This document shows, piece by piece, positions 7,416 to 15,539 of a stretch of DNA of 40,980 nt. The notes below the pieces were generated by a model. That model ran no database searches and had not been told where the DNA came from. It worked only from the letters and a program-made list of their open reading frames with translations. The translations under genes and the position numbers were made by a program. Source of the DNA: Oscillospiraceae bacterium. GTDB lineage: Bacteria; Bacillota; Clostridia; Oscillospirales; Oscillospiraceae. Each line of letters opens with the position of its first letter. Within the stretch, counting starts at the first letter, position 1. The stretch covers positions 1-40,980 of the forward strand of contig JAGAQA010000037.1 of the NCBI GenBank assembly GCA_017622995.1, given 5' to 3'.

Positions 7416-7445
7416 GTTTACATTAGCGGCGGTGGAATGTATCCC
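7412..7445. other. attR of element 2 (right half-site plus core)
   Basis: The half-site 7412-7438 mirrors 2098-2124 with three mismatches. The central GT is at 7439-7440 and the core repeat ATGTATCCC at 7437-7445. Bases after it belong to the sigma factor gene. Confidence 0.85.
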
Positions 7446-7492
7446 GCATTGAAAAGCGGGCGCTGCAGAAGCTGAAGAAAGCTCTGGAATAA
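7439..7492 (+). pseudogene. sigK: sigK 3' terminal segment (C-terminal tail of the split gene)
   Basis: From the GT core, codons read Val-Ser-Arg-Ile-Glu-Lys-Arg-Ala-Leu-Gln-Lys-Leu-Lys-Lys-Ala-Leu-Glu and TAA (7490-7492). This is the usual end of SigK/SigE-family proteins after region 4.2 and completes the segment that stops at 2102. The fusion is in frame at the nucleotide level (Val codon split as GT and A). The segment has no start codon and is too short to be noticed as a gene by itself. Confidence 0.85.
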
Positions 7493-7497
7493 AAAGG

Positions 7498-7528
7498 CCC
7501 CCTCCCGCTGCGGCTGCTTCGGGAGGGG
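7498..7528. terminator. Shared terminator of sigK and the DUF362 gene
   Basis: Nine-base stem CCCCTCCCG / CGGGAGGGG between convergent genes. On the - strand it is followed by CCTTTTTATT, a good T-run. On the + strand there is no T-run, so it acts mainly for the leftward gene. Confidence 0.75.
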
Positions 7529-7534
7529 AGGACG

Positions 7535-8641
7535 TCAAATCCTTACCAGCTCATAGGTGTCATCACCCAGTCCGATTTTCTTGGCGTGGGTGATCTGACT
7601 GCGCCAGTTGGTGTGGGGGAAGGAGCCGGTCAGGTTGTCCAGATCGGGACGGTTGGCTTTGTCCAGCTTGGAGCCGGGGTTGACGGTCTGGGCGTTTACT
7701 GCTTCCGCGCAGGCAAGATCCAGGGCTACGGGATCGAAGGAGGCGAACATACCTACATCGGGGACAATGGGCAGGTCGTTCTCCGCGTGGCAGTCGCAGT
7801 AGGGGCTGACATCCCGAACCAGGCTGATGTGGAAGTGGGGACGTCCATCCACCACGGCCTTTGCATATTCTGCCATCTTGTAGTTGAGCATCCGCACGGC
7901 CTGATCGCCGCTGTCGTGGTAGATGGCTTTCACGGGGCACACGTCCACGCAGCGGCCGCAGCCCATGCAGTTGACCCAGTTGATTTTCATCACCTTGCCG
8001 TCCGGCTGGGGGCCTTCGTGGGCACAGTATTTGGCGCAGGTACCGCAGCCGACGCACTTTTCTGGGTCTACCAGGGGACGACCGGCGGAGTGCATATCCC
8101 GTTTCCCTTCGTTGGAGCCGCAGCCCATGCCCAGGTTTTTGATGGCGCCGCCGAAGCCCGCCTCCTCATGTCCCTTGAAGTGGTTCAGGGAGATGACGAT
8201 GTCCGCATCCATCACGGCCCGGCCGATCTTGGCAAATTTTACATATTCGCCGCCCTCCACAGGCACGGCCACATCGTCGGTTCCCTTCAGACCGTCGGCA
8301 ATTAGAATGTGGCAGCCGGTGGAGTAGGGAGTAAAGCCGTTGAGGTAGGCGGTTTCCAGATGATCCAGGGCGTTCTTCCGGGAGCCGACATACATGGTGT
8401 TGCAATCGGTGAGGAAGGGTTTTCCGCCCAGGTCCTTGATGATGTTCACCAGCACCCGGGCGTAACCGGCACGCAGGTGAGCCATGTTGCCCAGTTCACC
8501 GAAGTGAATTTTGATGGCAACGTATTTGTCCTTGAAATCAATCTGATCGATTCCGGCGGAGAGAATCAGTCGGGAGAGCTTCTGGGGCAGGGTTTCCGAT
8601 GTTCCGGTGCAAAAATCGGTAAAGTAGACCTTGGATGCCAT
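7535..8641 (-). CDS. DUF362-family ferredoxin-type iron-sulfur protein
   Basis: 368-residue cytoplasmic protein. The N-terminal two thirds match the DUF362 family (KIHFGELGNMAHLRAGYAR, SLNHFKGHEEAGFGGAIKN). Within it lie two [4Fe-4S] clusters: CVGCGTCAKYC at about residues 193-203 and CMGCGRCVDVCP at about 225-236. Such proteins are thought to take part in electron transfer, but the partner is not known. The start at 8641 has AGGAGG seven bases upstream. It stands alone, convergent with sigK. No promoter stands out in the upstream gap. Confidence 0.85.
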   Translation of the reverse strand: MASKVYFTDFCTGTSETLPQKLSRLILSAGIDQIDFKDKYVAIKIHFGELGNMAHLRAGYARVLVNIIKDLGGKPFLTDCNTMYVGSRKNALDHLETAYLNGFTPYSTGCHILIADGLKGTDDVAVPVEGGEYVKFAKIGRAVMDADIVISLNHFKGHEEAGFGGAIKNLGMGCGSNEGKRDMHSAGRPLVDPEKCVGCGTCAKYCAHEGPQPDGKVMKINWVNCMGCGRCVDVCPVKAIYHDSGDQAVRMLNYKMAEYAKAVVDGRPHFHISLVRDVSPYCDCHAENDLPIVPDVGMFASFDPVALDLACAEAVNAQTVNPGSKLDKANRPDLDNLTGSFPHTNWRSQITHAKKIGLGDDTYELVRI

Positions 8642-8831
8642 AGGATACCTCCTGAAGTGTTATCAATTCGAATAGACCTTTGCAGTGCGCTACCATATTA
8701 GAAAGCGTTGACTGCATGGATGCTTATGATCAGCATCTGTTTGAAATAATACGAAAATACGGAACGCTCAAAGGAGATCAGTCTATCCCGTTTTTGAAAA
8801 AGTCATGCTGAAAGCCAATGGACCGGTTCCA

Positions 8832-9950
8832 TTATAAAGAGGTATGAGGTGATGGCTTCCGCTTCAAATCGTGGAGAATCATCAGGAAAACCAGCAAAAA
8901 TCCCAGATAACCATTCAGTCCGTATAGAATATTGATCAAACCCTTGTAGGGAACCAGACAGGCGATCAAGCAGCCGAGAATTCCCAGAATCGCCGTCACG
9001 GGACGATAATGGACGCTGCCTTCCTGAGAAATAGCCCGCACACCGGTCCAGAGAAGGGGCACAGCGGAGGTGTATATTCCAGCGCAGATGACAATGGCGA
9101 AAACCTGGGCGACCACAGGCGAGATCTGTCCGGCCAGCACCAAAGCGGGAATGTCCGCTGCGGCTGTTGCGTCAATGTGTCCCAGGATAGCGGTACAGCA
9201 CAGAGCTGCTGCACCGAAGATGCACAGCGTGGACAGGAGCATTCCGGAACGGACGGGCGCCAGATCATTTTTGCTGCCAATTTCTGCGATAAAGGCGGCG
9301 AACCAAAGAATCACAAAGCCGCCATAGGACGCGCCGGAGGCAATGGGATTGCCGCCGCCTACCTGGGCCATGGCCTGACAGTAGAAACCGGCGTCTACCT
9401 GGGCCATGCCCTCTTTCAGGGACGGGTATCCGGTGCAGGTGGTCACCAGGGAGACAAAGAGGATCATGGCGATAATCACTGGCCCCACACGGCTCAGGGC
9501 CTTGACGATGCCGTTTAGGCCGAACGCCACCGTGGTAATTGCCAGCACTGTCAGCACCCCTGCACCAAGACCGGCGGGGGCACCCCACTGCTGGGATGCG
9601 GTGGCACTGGCTCCGCCGCACATGACCACGAAGCTCATATAGCAGAACAGGGCAGAGAAGAGGTCAAAGAATTTCCCAATCCAGATTCCGGCCCTTTCCC
9701 CAAGAACAGAGCCGTAAACCCGGTATATATCGCCGCCTCTGCTGAGCTGAAGCCTGTGCCCGTTGGCAGCAAAGGAGAGATTGGTATACACATAAATCAA
9801 TGCGGTGACAGCAATCACCAAAGGAAACCGGGAACCATAGGAGGCTTCGTACTGGACCAGCTCCTGCATGGTGGCAAACCCTGCTCCAATATAAAAGGAG
9901 ATACAGGAGCCGCATACCGCTAATACGCGGTGGGTTTTTGTTCGGTTCAT
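8832..9950 (-). CDS. YkvI-like polytopic membrane transporter
   Basis: 372-residue integral membrane protein with about ten hydrophobic segments, starting near residue 8 (VLAVCGSCISFYIGAGFATM). The N-terminal GAGFATMQELVQY pattern and overall layout resemble the YkvI family, related to LeuT-fold amino acid transporters. Substrate unknown. The start at 9950 has AGGAGG seven bases upstream and is only 15 bases after the ATP-grasp gene, so the two form an operon read from the promoter near 11160-11185. No convincing terminator follows; a short AATGGA/TCCATT dyad overlaps its end. Confidence 0.8.
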   Translation of the reverse strand: MNRTKTHRVLAVCGSCISFYIGAGFATMQELVQYEASYGSRFPLVIAVTALIYVYTNLSFAANGHRLQLSRGGDIYRVYGSVLGERAGIWIGKFFDLFSALFCYMSFVVMCGGASATASQQWGAPAGLGAGVLTVLAITTVAFGLNGIVKALSRVGPVIIAMILFVSLVTTCTGYPSLKEGMAQVDAGFYCQAMAQVGGGNPIASGASYGGFVILWFAAFIAEIGSKNDLAPVRSGMLLSTLCIFGAAALCCTAILGHIDATAAADIPALVLAGQISPVVAQVFAIVICAGIYTSAVPLLWTGVRAISQEGSVHYRPVTAILGILGCLIACLVPYKGLINILYGLNGYLGFLLVFLMILHDLKRKPSPHTSL

Positions 9951-9965
9951 TGGCGTCCTCCTGGT

Positions 9966-11114
9966 CTATTTCCGCAGTTTCTTATAGAAAAGTCCCCAAA
10001 GGGTAGAGAAGAACGGAAGGCAGTCTTTTCTACCCCAGTAGTATTTGCACTTGCTGGACTTCCATTGGCGCAGCCATTCCGACAGGGTAATCTGCCTTGT
10101 CTTCACCCGGAACCGGAGGTCATCCATTTCCACCATGGCGCAGAAGGGCTCGGTGACCTCTTTGCGGGCCTGCCGGACCACATTCGGATCCAGCATTCCC
10201 TCGGCCCACAGCACGGGCAGGGGCATCTGGGCGATGGTGGAGGCGTAGCTCCATGTGGAATTCCGGAAATTGATCTCCAGGAAGTAAAGCGTGTCATCCT
10301 GATCCACCAGGAATTCAATTTCAAAAATACCCTCGAAGCCAACCTCCTCCAGCATCCCACAGAGCTTTTCGCGGAGGCCTTCGTTATGAAGGCTTCCGAC
10401 GGTCATATAGGGGCTGTAGCTGTTGTCCAGCAGATAGTTATAGGAACTGGCGATGGAGATCAGGGTATCCCGACCCCGGTTGACGCTGAGCCCTTCCATA
10501 CACAGCTCGTTTTTCTTTTCAATGTACTTTTGGATAAGCACCTTGGGGCTGCGGATGTGTCGGTAGGCCTCCCGGAGTTCCGATTCGTCCCGACAGATAA
10601 CCATATCGTCCTTCCAGTTCGGGATGGTGGAGATGATCGCCTTGGTAATAACGGGATATTCCAGACCCTCTGGGATTTCCCCAACGTTCACGGTGTAGGT
10701 TTTCAGGAAGGAAAGCCCGTGCTTCCGCGCCAGCTGGAGGATGGCTTCTTTATTCTGGAACTGGGCAATCCGTCCCGGAGCACCGGCGTTGAAAAAGTAG
10801 AATTGATCCTTCAGCGTGTCATAATGGGCGTCCAGGAAATTGGTGATGGTATCATCACAGGTGTAGACAAAGGGCTTTTCTGGCTGGTTCCCAAAGGTAT
10901 CCAGCAGCAGCCGATACCCCTCCTCCACGGAATCCACGAAGCAACGCTTTTTCAGGTACTTGCTTCGGGAGGTGATGTGCAGATTTGAGCGCAGGATGAT
11001 GGCAATGGGGGTGATGCCTGCCTCTCCGAGAGAACGAACAACGCCCAGGGGGTTATAATGCTCCGCGCAGAACACAATGTGCAGGTGGGATTTGACCTTC
11101 TGCAAAGAATCCAT
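9966..11114 (-). CDS. ATP-grasp family ligase
   Basis: 382-residue protein with the ATP-grasp layout. The N-terminal Rossmann-like domain (HIVFCAEHYNPLGVVRSLGE) precedes the grasp lobe, which has FQNKEAILQLARKHGL, VLIQKYIE and FEIEFLVDQDDTLYFLEINFR, the last giving the Mg-ATP binding Asp/Glu/Asn residues. Members ligate a carboxylate to an amine. Closest in style are the D-aspartate-ligase and carbamoyl-phosphate-synthase-like proteins, but the substrate is not readable from sequence. The start is set at 11114 (MDSLQKV) because AGGTG lies nine bases upstream; an ATG at 11129 has none. It heads the operon with the YkvI-like transporter. Confidence 0.8.
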   Translation of the reverse strand: MDSLQKVKSHLHIVFCAEHYNPLGVVRSLGEAGITPIAIILRSNLHITSRSKYLKKRCFVDSVEEGYRLLLDTFGNQPEKPFVYTCDDTITNFLDAHYDTLKDQFYFFNAGAPGRIAQFQNKEAILQLARKHGLSFLKTYTVNVGEIPEGLEYPVITKAIISTIPNWKDDMVICRDESELREAYRHIRSPKVLIQKYIEKKNELCMEGLSVNRGRDTLISIASSYNYLLDNSYSPYMTVGSLHNEGLREKLCGMLEEVGFEGIFEIEFLVDQDDTLYFLEINFRNSTWSYASTIAQMPLPVLWAEGMLDPNVVRQARKEVTEPFCAMVEMDDLRFRVKTRQITLSEWLRQWKSSKCKYYWGRKDCLPFFSTLWGLFYKKLRK

Positions 11115-11156
11115 AGAATGGCACCTCATTTCGATTGGTTACGGCTTGCTCCACCC

Positions 11157-11185
11157 AGTATACAGGATAATGGGCACAGAATCAA
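11157..11185 (-). promoter_or_regulatory. Promoter of the ATP-grasp/YkvI operon
   Basis: On the - strand, TTGATT (11180-11185), 17-base spacer, TATACT (11157-11162). Confidence 0.7.
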
Positions 11186-11199
11186 CCTTATAGGGAAAA

Positions 11200-11225
11200 A
11201 ATCCCCTGCCTTTCGGCAAGGGATT
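11200..11225 (-). terminator. Terminator of the MATE gene
   Basis: Stem AATCCCTTGCC / GGCAGGGGATT with a GAAA loop, followed on the - strand by TTTTTT. It lies seven bases after the MATE stop. Confidence 0.87.
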
Positions 11226-11232
11226 AACGTGC

Positions 11233-12612
11233 TCAGGCAAGATTATGAATCCAGGTGCCCTTTTTCAGCATGTATTGGCCCAGGATGCATTTGAGAATGT
11301 CCGGCAGCTGGCAGATGGCGAACAGCGGCAGAATGGAAAGATTCGTAAACCGGCTCAGGCAGAAGGCAAGGCTGACACTGCATACCCACATAAACCCGCT
11401 GTCGAAGATAAACGTGATAAAGGTCTTTCCTCCGGAGCGCAGTGTGAAGTAGGTGGCGTTGGCAAAGGACTGGAAGGGCATGATCAGGGCACTGATGAGA
11501 ATCAGATCCTGAGCCAGCAGCCGTACCGCTTCCGATGTGTTGTAGATATGGGGGAACAGGCCGGAACCCAGAGCCATCAGTCCACCAAACAAAACGCCCA
11601 TGGATACGGAAAAAGCAATGAGCTTTCGGTTCGTGTCCCGCACCTCCTCCTCCGAACGGCGGGCGCCCAGCATCTGGCCCATGAGGATTCCTACGCTGAC
11701 ACCCAGGGAGTGATATACCACACTGGACAGATTGATGAGCGTAGTAGAGATATTCATGGCGGGCACCACATCCAGACCGCAGGTGGAGTAGCACTGATTC
11801 ATGATGGCAACGCCCATTGACCACAGGGTCTCGTTGATCAGCAAAGGGGCGCCGGTAATGGTAATGGATTTCAGAAGCCTTCCGGGGATGGCCATGGAGC
11901 GGTAAGCGCCCCGGATAAAGGGATGCTTGTCCGAATGGCGGTGGCACCAAACGGCAACCAGGCCCAGCTCGGCATAACGGGAAATGACCGTTGCCAGCGC
12001 CGCACCCCGCACACCCATGGCGGGAGCGCCGAAGTGGCCGAAAATGAGAATATAGTTGAGGACCAGGTTGATGAAAACCGCGGCTACGCCTGCCACCATG
12101 GGAACGAAGGTTTCTTCACTCTCTTTCAGGGTGCTGGCGTAGGCGTTGGCTACACTGAAGGGGAGCAGCCCCCACAGCATGACGGCCAGATAGTCACGAC
12201 CGTAGCTGAGCACCTGGGCGGCATCCTCAGCGGTTCCGTTTCCTGTAAGGTACAGGTTGATCAGCGGATCCTGGAAAAAGTAAAACAGACTTCCCGCAAC
12301 CAGGGTAATCACCAGACAGACCAGCATTTTAAACCGGAAGGTATAGCGGATGCCCGCATCATCCCCGCTGCCGTGGAACTGGGCGGTAAAAATACCCGCA
12401 CCTGAGGCAGCACCAAAGATGCAGAGATTAAAAACAAAGATGATCTGGTTGACAATGGATACGCCGCTCATGGGAAGCGTGCCAACCTGACCGACCATGA
12501 TGTTGTCCAAAAGGGAAACAAAATTGGTAATTCCGTTTTGGATGATAATGGGAATGGCAACCTGGAAAACCCTTCGGTAGAAGGAACGGTCGCCAATGTA
12601 CTTTGAAAGCAT
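11233..12612 (-). CDS. MATE family multidrug/cation efflux transporter
   Basis: 459-residue integral membrane protein with twelve hydrophobic segments in two halves, as in MATE (NorM/DinF-type) exporters that use a Na+ or H+ gradient. Typical pieces are PIIIQNGITNFVSLLDNIMVG near residue 20 and the matching second-half segment beginning ITGAPLLINETLWSMGVAIM. The start at 12612 (MLSKYIGD) is supported by GAGGAG six to seven bases upstream; the ATG at 12630 is less well placed. Single gene between its own promoter and terminator. Substrate unknown. Confidence 0.9.
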   Translation of the reverse strand: MLSKYIGDRSFYRRVFQVAIPIIIQNGITNFVSLLDNIMVGQVGTLPMSGVSIVNQIIFVFNLCIFGAASGAGIFTAQFHGSGDDAGIRYTFRFKMLVCLVITLVAGSLFYFFQDPLINLYLTGNGTAEDAAQVLSYGRDYLAVMLWGLLPFSVANAYASTLKESEETFVPMVAGVAAVFINLVLNYILIFGHFGAPAMGVRGAALATVISRYAELGLVAVWCHRHSDKHPFIRGAYRSMAIPGRLLKSITITGAPLLINETLWSMGVAIMNQCYSTCGLDVVPAMNISTTLINLSSVVYHSLGVSVGILMGQMLGARRSEEEVRDTNRKLIAFSVSMGVLFGGLMALGSGLFPHIYNTSEAVRLLAQDLILISALIMPFQSFANATYFTLRSGGKTFITFIFDSGFMWVCSVSLAFCLSRFTNLSILPLFAICQLPDILKCILGQYMLKKGTWIHNLA

Positions 12613-12655
12613 ATCATTCTCCTCTTCCATTCAACAAACACACGAAAACGATGCT

Positions 12656-12684
12656 ATCATACATTTTTGTTTTTGCAAAGTCAA
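12656..12684 (-). promoter_or_regulatory. Promoter of the MATE gene
   Basis: On the - strand, TTGACT (12679-12684), 17-base spacer, TATGAT (12656-12661). Confidence 0.75.
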
Positions 12685-12811
12685 GTTTTTTCGGAAAACT
12701 TACGAAGAAAGATGACCATTTGCCGAAAAGGAACCACATGGGAAATGTGCCTGATCGCAGTGGCCTCCCGATCATTTCCTCAAAATTTTTCCGGCTTCCT
12801 TCATTTCCCCC

Positions 12812-12840
12812 TTTACGGAAGAAAAAGTTTTTTGTACAAT
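12812..12840 (+). promoter_or_regulatory. Promoter of the glycosyltransferase-like gene
   Basis: TTTACG (12812-12817), 17-base spacer, TACAAT (12835-12840). The start codon is at 12877. Confidence 0.55.
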
Positions 12841-12876
12841 AGAAAAAACGATCCTTTGGAAAGAATGGGGAGTATC

Positions 12877-14409
12877 ATGGAGAAAAGAACCTCCGTTTTC
12901 CGCAGTTCGGCGCGTATTGTCCTGACGGCTCTGGCTGCGGTGGGATTTCTGGCGGTGTGCGCCCTGTCCACAACACCGCTGCTGCAATACAACGTGGGTC
13001 AGGATGCGGCATTCTTTCGCCTTGTGGGAAAGGGAATGACCCAGGGAATGCTCCCGTACCGGGACTTCTTTGATATGAAGGGACCCTACCTGTTCCTGAT
13101 GGAATATCTGGGGCAGCTTCTCTTCCCTGGACGGACGGGCGCGTTCCTTCTGGAGTGTGTCTGCCTGTTTGTGACGATTCTGTTCAGCCTGAAATGCTGG
13201 GATCTGGCTTTTGCAGATAAGAGAATTCCAATTTGGCTGAGCCTGGTGTTTCTGCTGCCCATGGGCTATGTGCTGAGCTTTACCATGACCGGCGGCAATC
13301 TGACGGAAGAACTGTCTCTGCCGTTTTTGATGCCCTGTCTGTATCTGTTTCTGGGGTATCTGAACCGGAGCCGGATTCCCTCACCGGAAAACCAGGACCA
13401 TTCTGTTTGGGCAGGCTTCTATTACGGTTTGGCATTCGGTGTAATGGCCATGATTCGCGTTACCAACGCGGCACTCATTGGGGCGATTCTCCTGACTGCG
13501 GTGTGCAATCTGCTTGTTTGGAAGCGCTTTCGCAATCTTTTTTCCAACGGCGCTATGTTTCTCCTTGGCACAGCACTGGGGGTGCTTCCGGCTGTTGCCT
13601 GGTGTGCTGCCAACGGCATCCTGGAAGAAATGCTCAGCCAGGTGTTTTTGTTCGGCTTCCGGTATTCTGGGGAGTCCGGACTGCTGGACAGCCTGCTTTC
13701 AATGGGACAGGTCCGGCTGTGTCTTGCGCTGCTGCTGCTCCCGGCAGTGCCGCTGGTTGTGTACCGGCTGCGGGATTGGAAGCTGTGGCTGTTCTTTGCG
13801 GCTTCCGCCGCTACGGTGCTGGTGGCAGCACTGATGGGTAACGGCTACTGCCATTACTTTGTTTTGGTGTTGCCCAACATGGTTTTTGGCGGCTATCTGA
13901 CCGTTTGCGGCGCAAAACGGGGCATTCCATGGCGGAAAGAGAAGCAGGCCCTGTGCCTGATTCTGACCGGCGCTCTGTCTCTGGGCATTCTGGCCGTCCC
14001 CTGGAAGCTGTTTCGAATCCGGGCGCTGGAAGAGATCTCCTATGCAATGTACTGTGCGCACTATGGCGTTGAGGAACGGCAGGATTATGACGCAATCCAG
14101 ACGCTGGTGGAGCGGATTCCTCAGGATCAGCGGGGCCAGGTCTACGTCTATGGCCTGGATTCCTGCTCTGCCTGGTATTTGCAGGCGGATATGCTGCCGC
14201 CGGTCAAATACTGCGACTGGCAGAGCCATTACATTCAGCTGGTTCCGGAGATTGGGGAAGAGATTTGCGCTTACCTTTCCTCGCCGGACGCGCGGTGGGT
14301 TGTGACCGGACAAGGGGAAATGGAGCCGGAAGCCATTGGTGAGCTGCTGCGGGAAAAGTATCAGGTCCGGGAAAAAACAGAAAAATATTGCCTTTGGGAG
14401 AAAAATTAA
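12877..14409 (+). CDS. Polytopic GT39/ArnT-like membrane glycosyltransferase-type protein
   Basis: 510-residue integral membrane protein with about eleven hydrophobic segments and a soluble C-terminal part from about residue 385. After the first membrane segment comes a loop with GQDAAFFRLVGKGMTQGMLPY and RDFFDMKGPYLFLMEY. Its acidic residues match the first extracytoplasmic loop of PMT/ArnT-like GT-C glycosyltransferases, which use lipid-phosphate-linked sugars. The start at 12877 (MEKRTSVF) has GGGGAG before it and follows a promoter. It precedes two other envelope-associated genes on the same strand. The acceptor is unknown, and the exact GT family cannot be fixed by eye. Confidence 0.7.
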   Translation: MEKRTSVFRSSARIVLTALAAVGFLAVCALSTTPLLQYNVGQDAAFFRLVGKGMTQGMLPYRDFFDMKGPYLFLMEYLGQLLFPGRTGAFLLECVCLFVTILFSLKCWDLAFADKRIPIWLSLVFLLPMGYVLSFTMTGGNLTEELSLPFLMPCLYLFLGYLNRSRIPSPENQDHSVWAGFYYGLAFGVMAMIRVTNAALIGAILLTAVCNLLVWKRFRNLFSNGAMFLLGTALGVLPAVAWCAANGILEEMLSQVFLFGFRYSGESGLLDSLLSMGQVRLCLALLLLPAVPLVVYRLRDWKLWLFFAASAATVLVAALMGNGYCHYFVLVLPNMVFGGYLTVCGAKRGIPWRKEKQALCLILTGALSLGILAVPWKLFRIRALEEISYAMYCAHYGVEERQDYDAIQTLVERIPQDQRGQVYVYGLDSCSAWYLQADMLPPVKYCDWQSHYIQLVPEIGEEICAYLSSPDARWVVTGQGEMEPEAIGELLREKYQVREKTEKYCLWEKN

Positions 14410-14470
14410 CAATTTGTTGATGTTTTCGTGTTACCATTTGCATAACGGATATGAGAAACGGGTGATTTTT

Positions 14471-15478
14471 GTGAGGAAAATGCGTCGATTGTCGTTTGCG
14501 CTGGTGCTGCTGACTGCGGTTTCCTGTTTGTCCGGATGTGGGCAATCCAAGGAAAAGCAGTATGACGCGGCACGGAATCTTTACTATTACGGCCAGTATT
14601 CGGAGGCCAGAAAGGCATTCCGGGCGCTGGAGGATTATGCCGACAGCAAGGCCATGATCACTGCCTGCGACTATCAGCTTGCAATGGCCCAGCTGGCGGA
14701 TGGTGAATATCTGGGAGCGGCCACAGCCTTTGCCGCCCTGGGAGAGTATGGAAATTCCAAAAATCTGAGCCAGGCTGCCGGTCAGCTGGCGGCCCTGCAG
14801 CAATATGAGGATGGGGATACCCAGGGTGCCCTGGCGGGCCTGGAAGGAACCCGGATCGCGGAGGATCTGGGGTCTCATCATGAAAGCAAGGATGAGCTGG
14901 CTCCCCTGTTGGGGAATTGGTCCTGCACACTGGATATTCTGCCGGATGTGAAGGCCGCTCTCACGGAACTGGCGCAGAACCAGGATAAGATGGACAAAGA
15001 CTTCCCGGAGAAGATTGAAATCAAGGACCTGTCGGTTAAGGTAACCCTGGCAGTAAGCAAGGATGGACTGGCAGTGCTGAGCCTGGGGCAGGAGGAACTG
15101 GATCGTGTGACCAAGAGCTATGCCGCTCAGCTGCACCAGGGCGTAACGGGCTACTATGATACGGTCATTGACAAAATGGCCGAGGATGGGGGCTTTACCC
15201 GTGAGGAAGTGATTGAAAACCACCAAACCACCGATGCCGAGGGCGTTTTTGAGGCCGAGGGCGGTATCCGGTTTGCGGAATTTGAGAGAAGAATGACCCC
15301 CTCCGAGCTGTTTTCCAGCCTGAAAAGCCTGTATAACGATGCTGGAATCGCCAAAATGGATGGCCAGACACTGACCCTTCGCCTGTCCGGCAATACCTGG
15401 AGGGTGGATGCATCCCAGGAAGGGAAACTGATCCTGACCGATGGCGCCAACACTCTGACGGTAACCAGGATTCCCTGA
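14471..15478 (+). CDS. Lipoprotein with TPR-like repeats
   Basis: About 335 residues. The N terminus is a lipoprotein signal, RRLSFALVLLTAVSCLSGCG, with the lipid-carrying Cys in LSGC, so the protein should be anchored outside the membrane. Residues of about 30-130 contain helical repeats of the TPR type (YYYGQYSEARKAFRALEDYADS, then GEYLGAATAFAALGEYGNS, shown here in short pieces). The remainder is a conserved-looking C-terminal domain of unknown function. The start is GTG 14471, with GGGTGA five bases upstream; ATG 14480 is the alternative and would place GAGG very close. It ends at a hairpin shared with the next gene. Confidence 0.75.
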   Translation: MRKMRRLSFALVLLTAVSCLSGCGQSKEKQYDAARNLYYYGQYSEARKAFRALEDYADSKAMITACDYQLAMAQLADGEYLGAATAFAALGEYGNSKNLSQAAGQLAALQQYEDGDTQGALAGLEGTRIAEDLGSHHESKDELAPLLGNWSCTLDILPDVKAALTELAQNQDKMDKDFPEKIEIKDLSVKVTLAVSKDGLAVLSLGQEELDRVTKSYAAQLHQGVTGYYDTVIDKMAEDGGFTREEVIENHQTTDAEGVFEAEGGIRFAEFERRMTPSELFSSLKSLYNDAGIAKMDGQTLTLRLSGNTWRVDASQEGKLILTDGANTLTVTRIP

Positions 15479-15504
15479 ATAATTTTCCCACCTATGGCAA
15501 ACAA

Positions 15505-15532
15505 TACCTCCGGAAATCATTTTCTGGAGGTA
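15505..15532 (+). terminator. Hairpin: terminator whose 3' arm holds the next gene's ribosome binding site
   Basis: Twelve-base stem TACCTCCGGAAA / TTTCTGGAGGTA with one wobble and a TCAT loop, followed by TTTCTTT. The GGAGG in the right arm is the Shine-Dalgarno of the ATG at 15540, so folding would both stop transcription and hide the site. Confidence 0.65.
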
Positions 15533-15539
15533 TTTCTTT

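Larger units (their letters stand above)
2096..7438. mobile_element. Element 2: ~5.34-kb serine-recombinase element inserted in sigK region 4.2
   Basis: The boundaries come from the interrupted sigma gene and the repeated core. Removing 5,343 bases between the two GT dinucleotides yields the codons Ser-Tyr-Val-Ser-Arg-Ile-Glu-Lys-Arg-Ala and the natural stop at 7492. Contents from left to right are a serine recombinase (-), a 47-residue ORF (-), an HELGH metallopeptidase (-), a tyrosine recombinase (-), a tRNA-Leu-like core, a SWIM protein (+) and MntA/HepT (+). No conjugation or replication genes are seen, so it is an integrative element of minimal type or a remnant. Confidence 0.85.
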
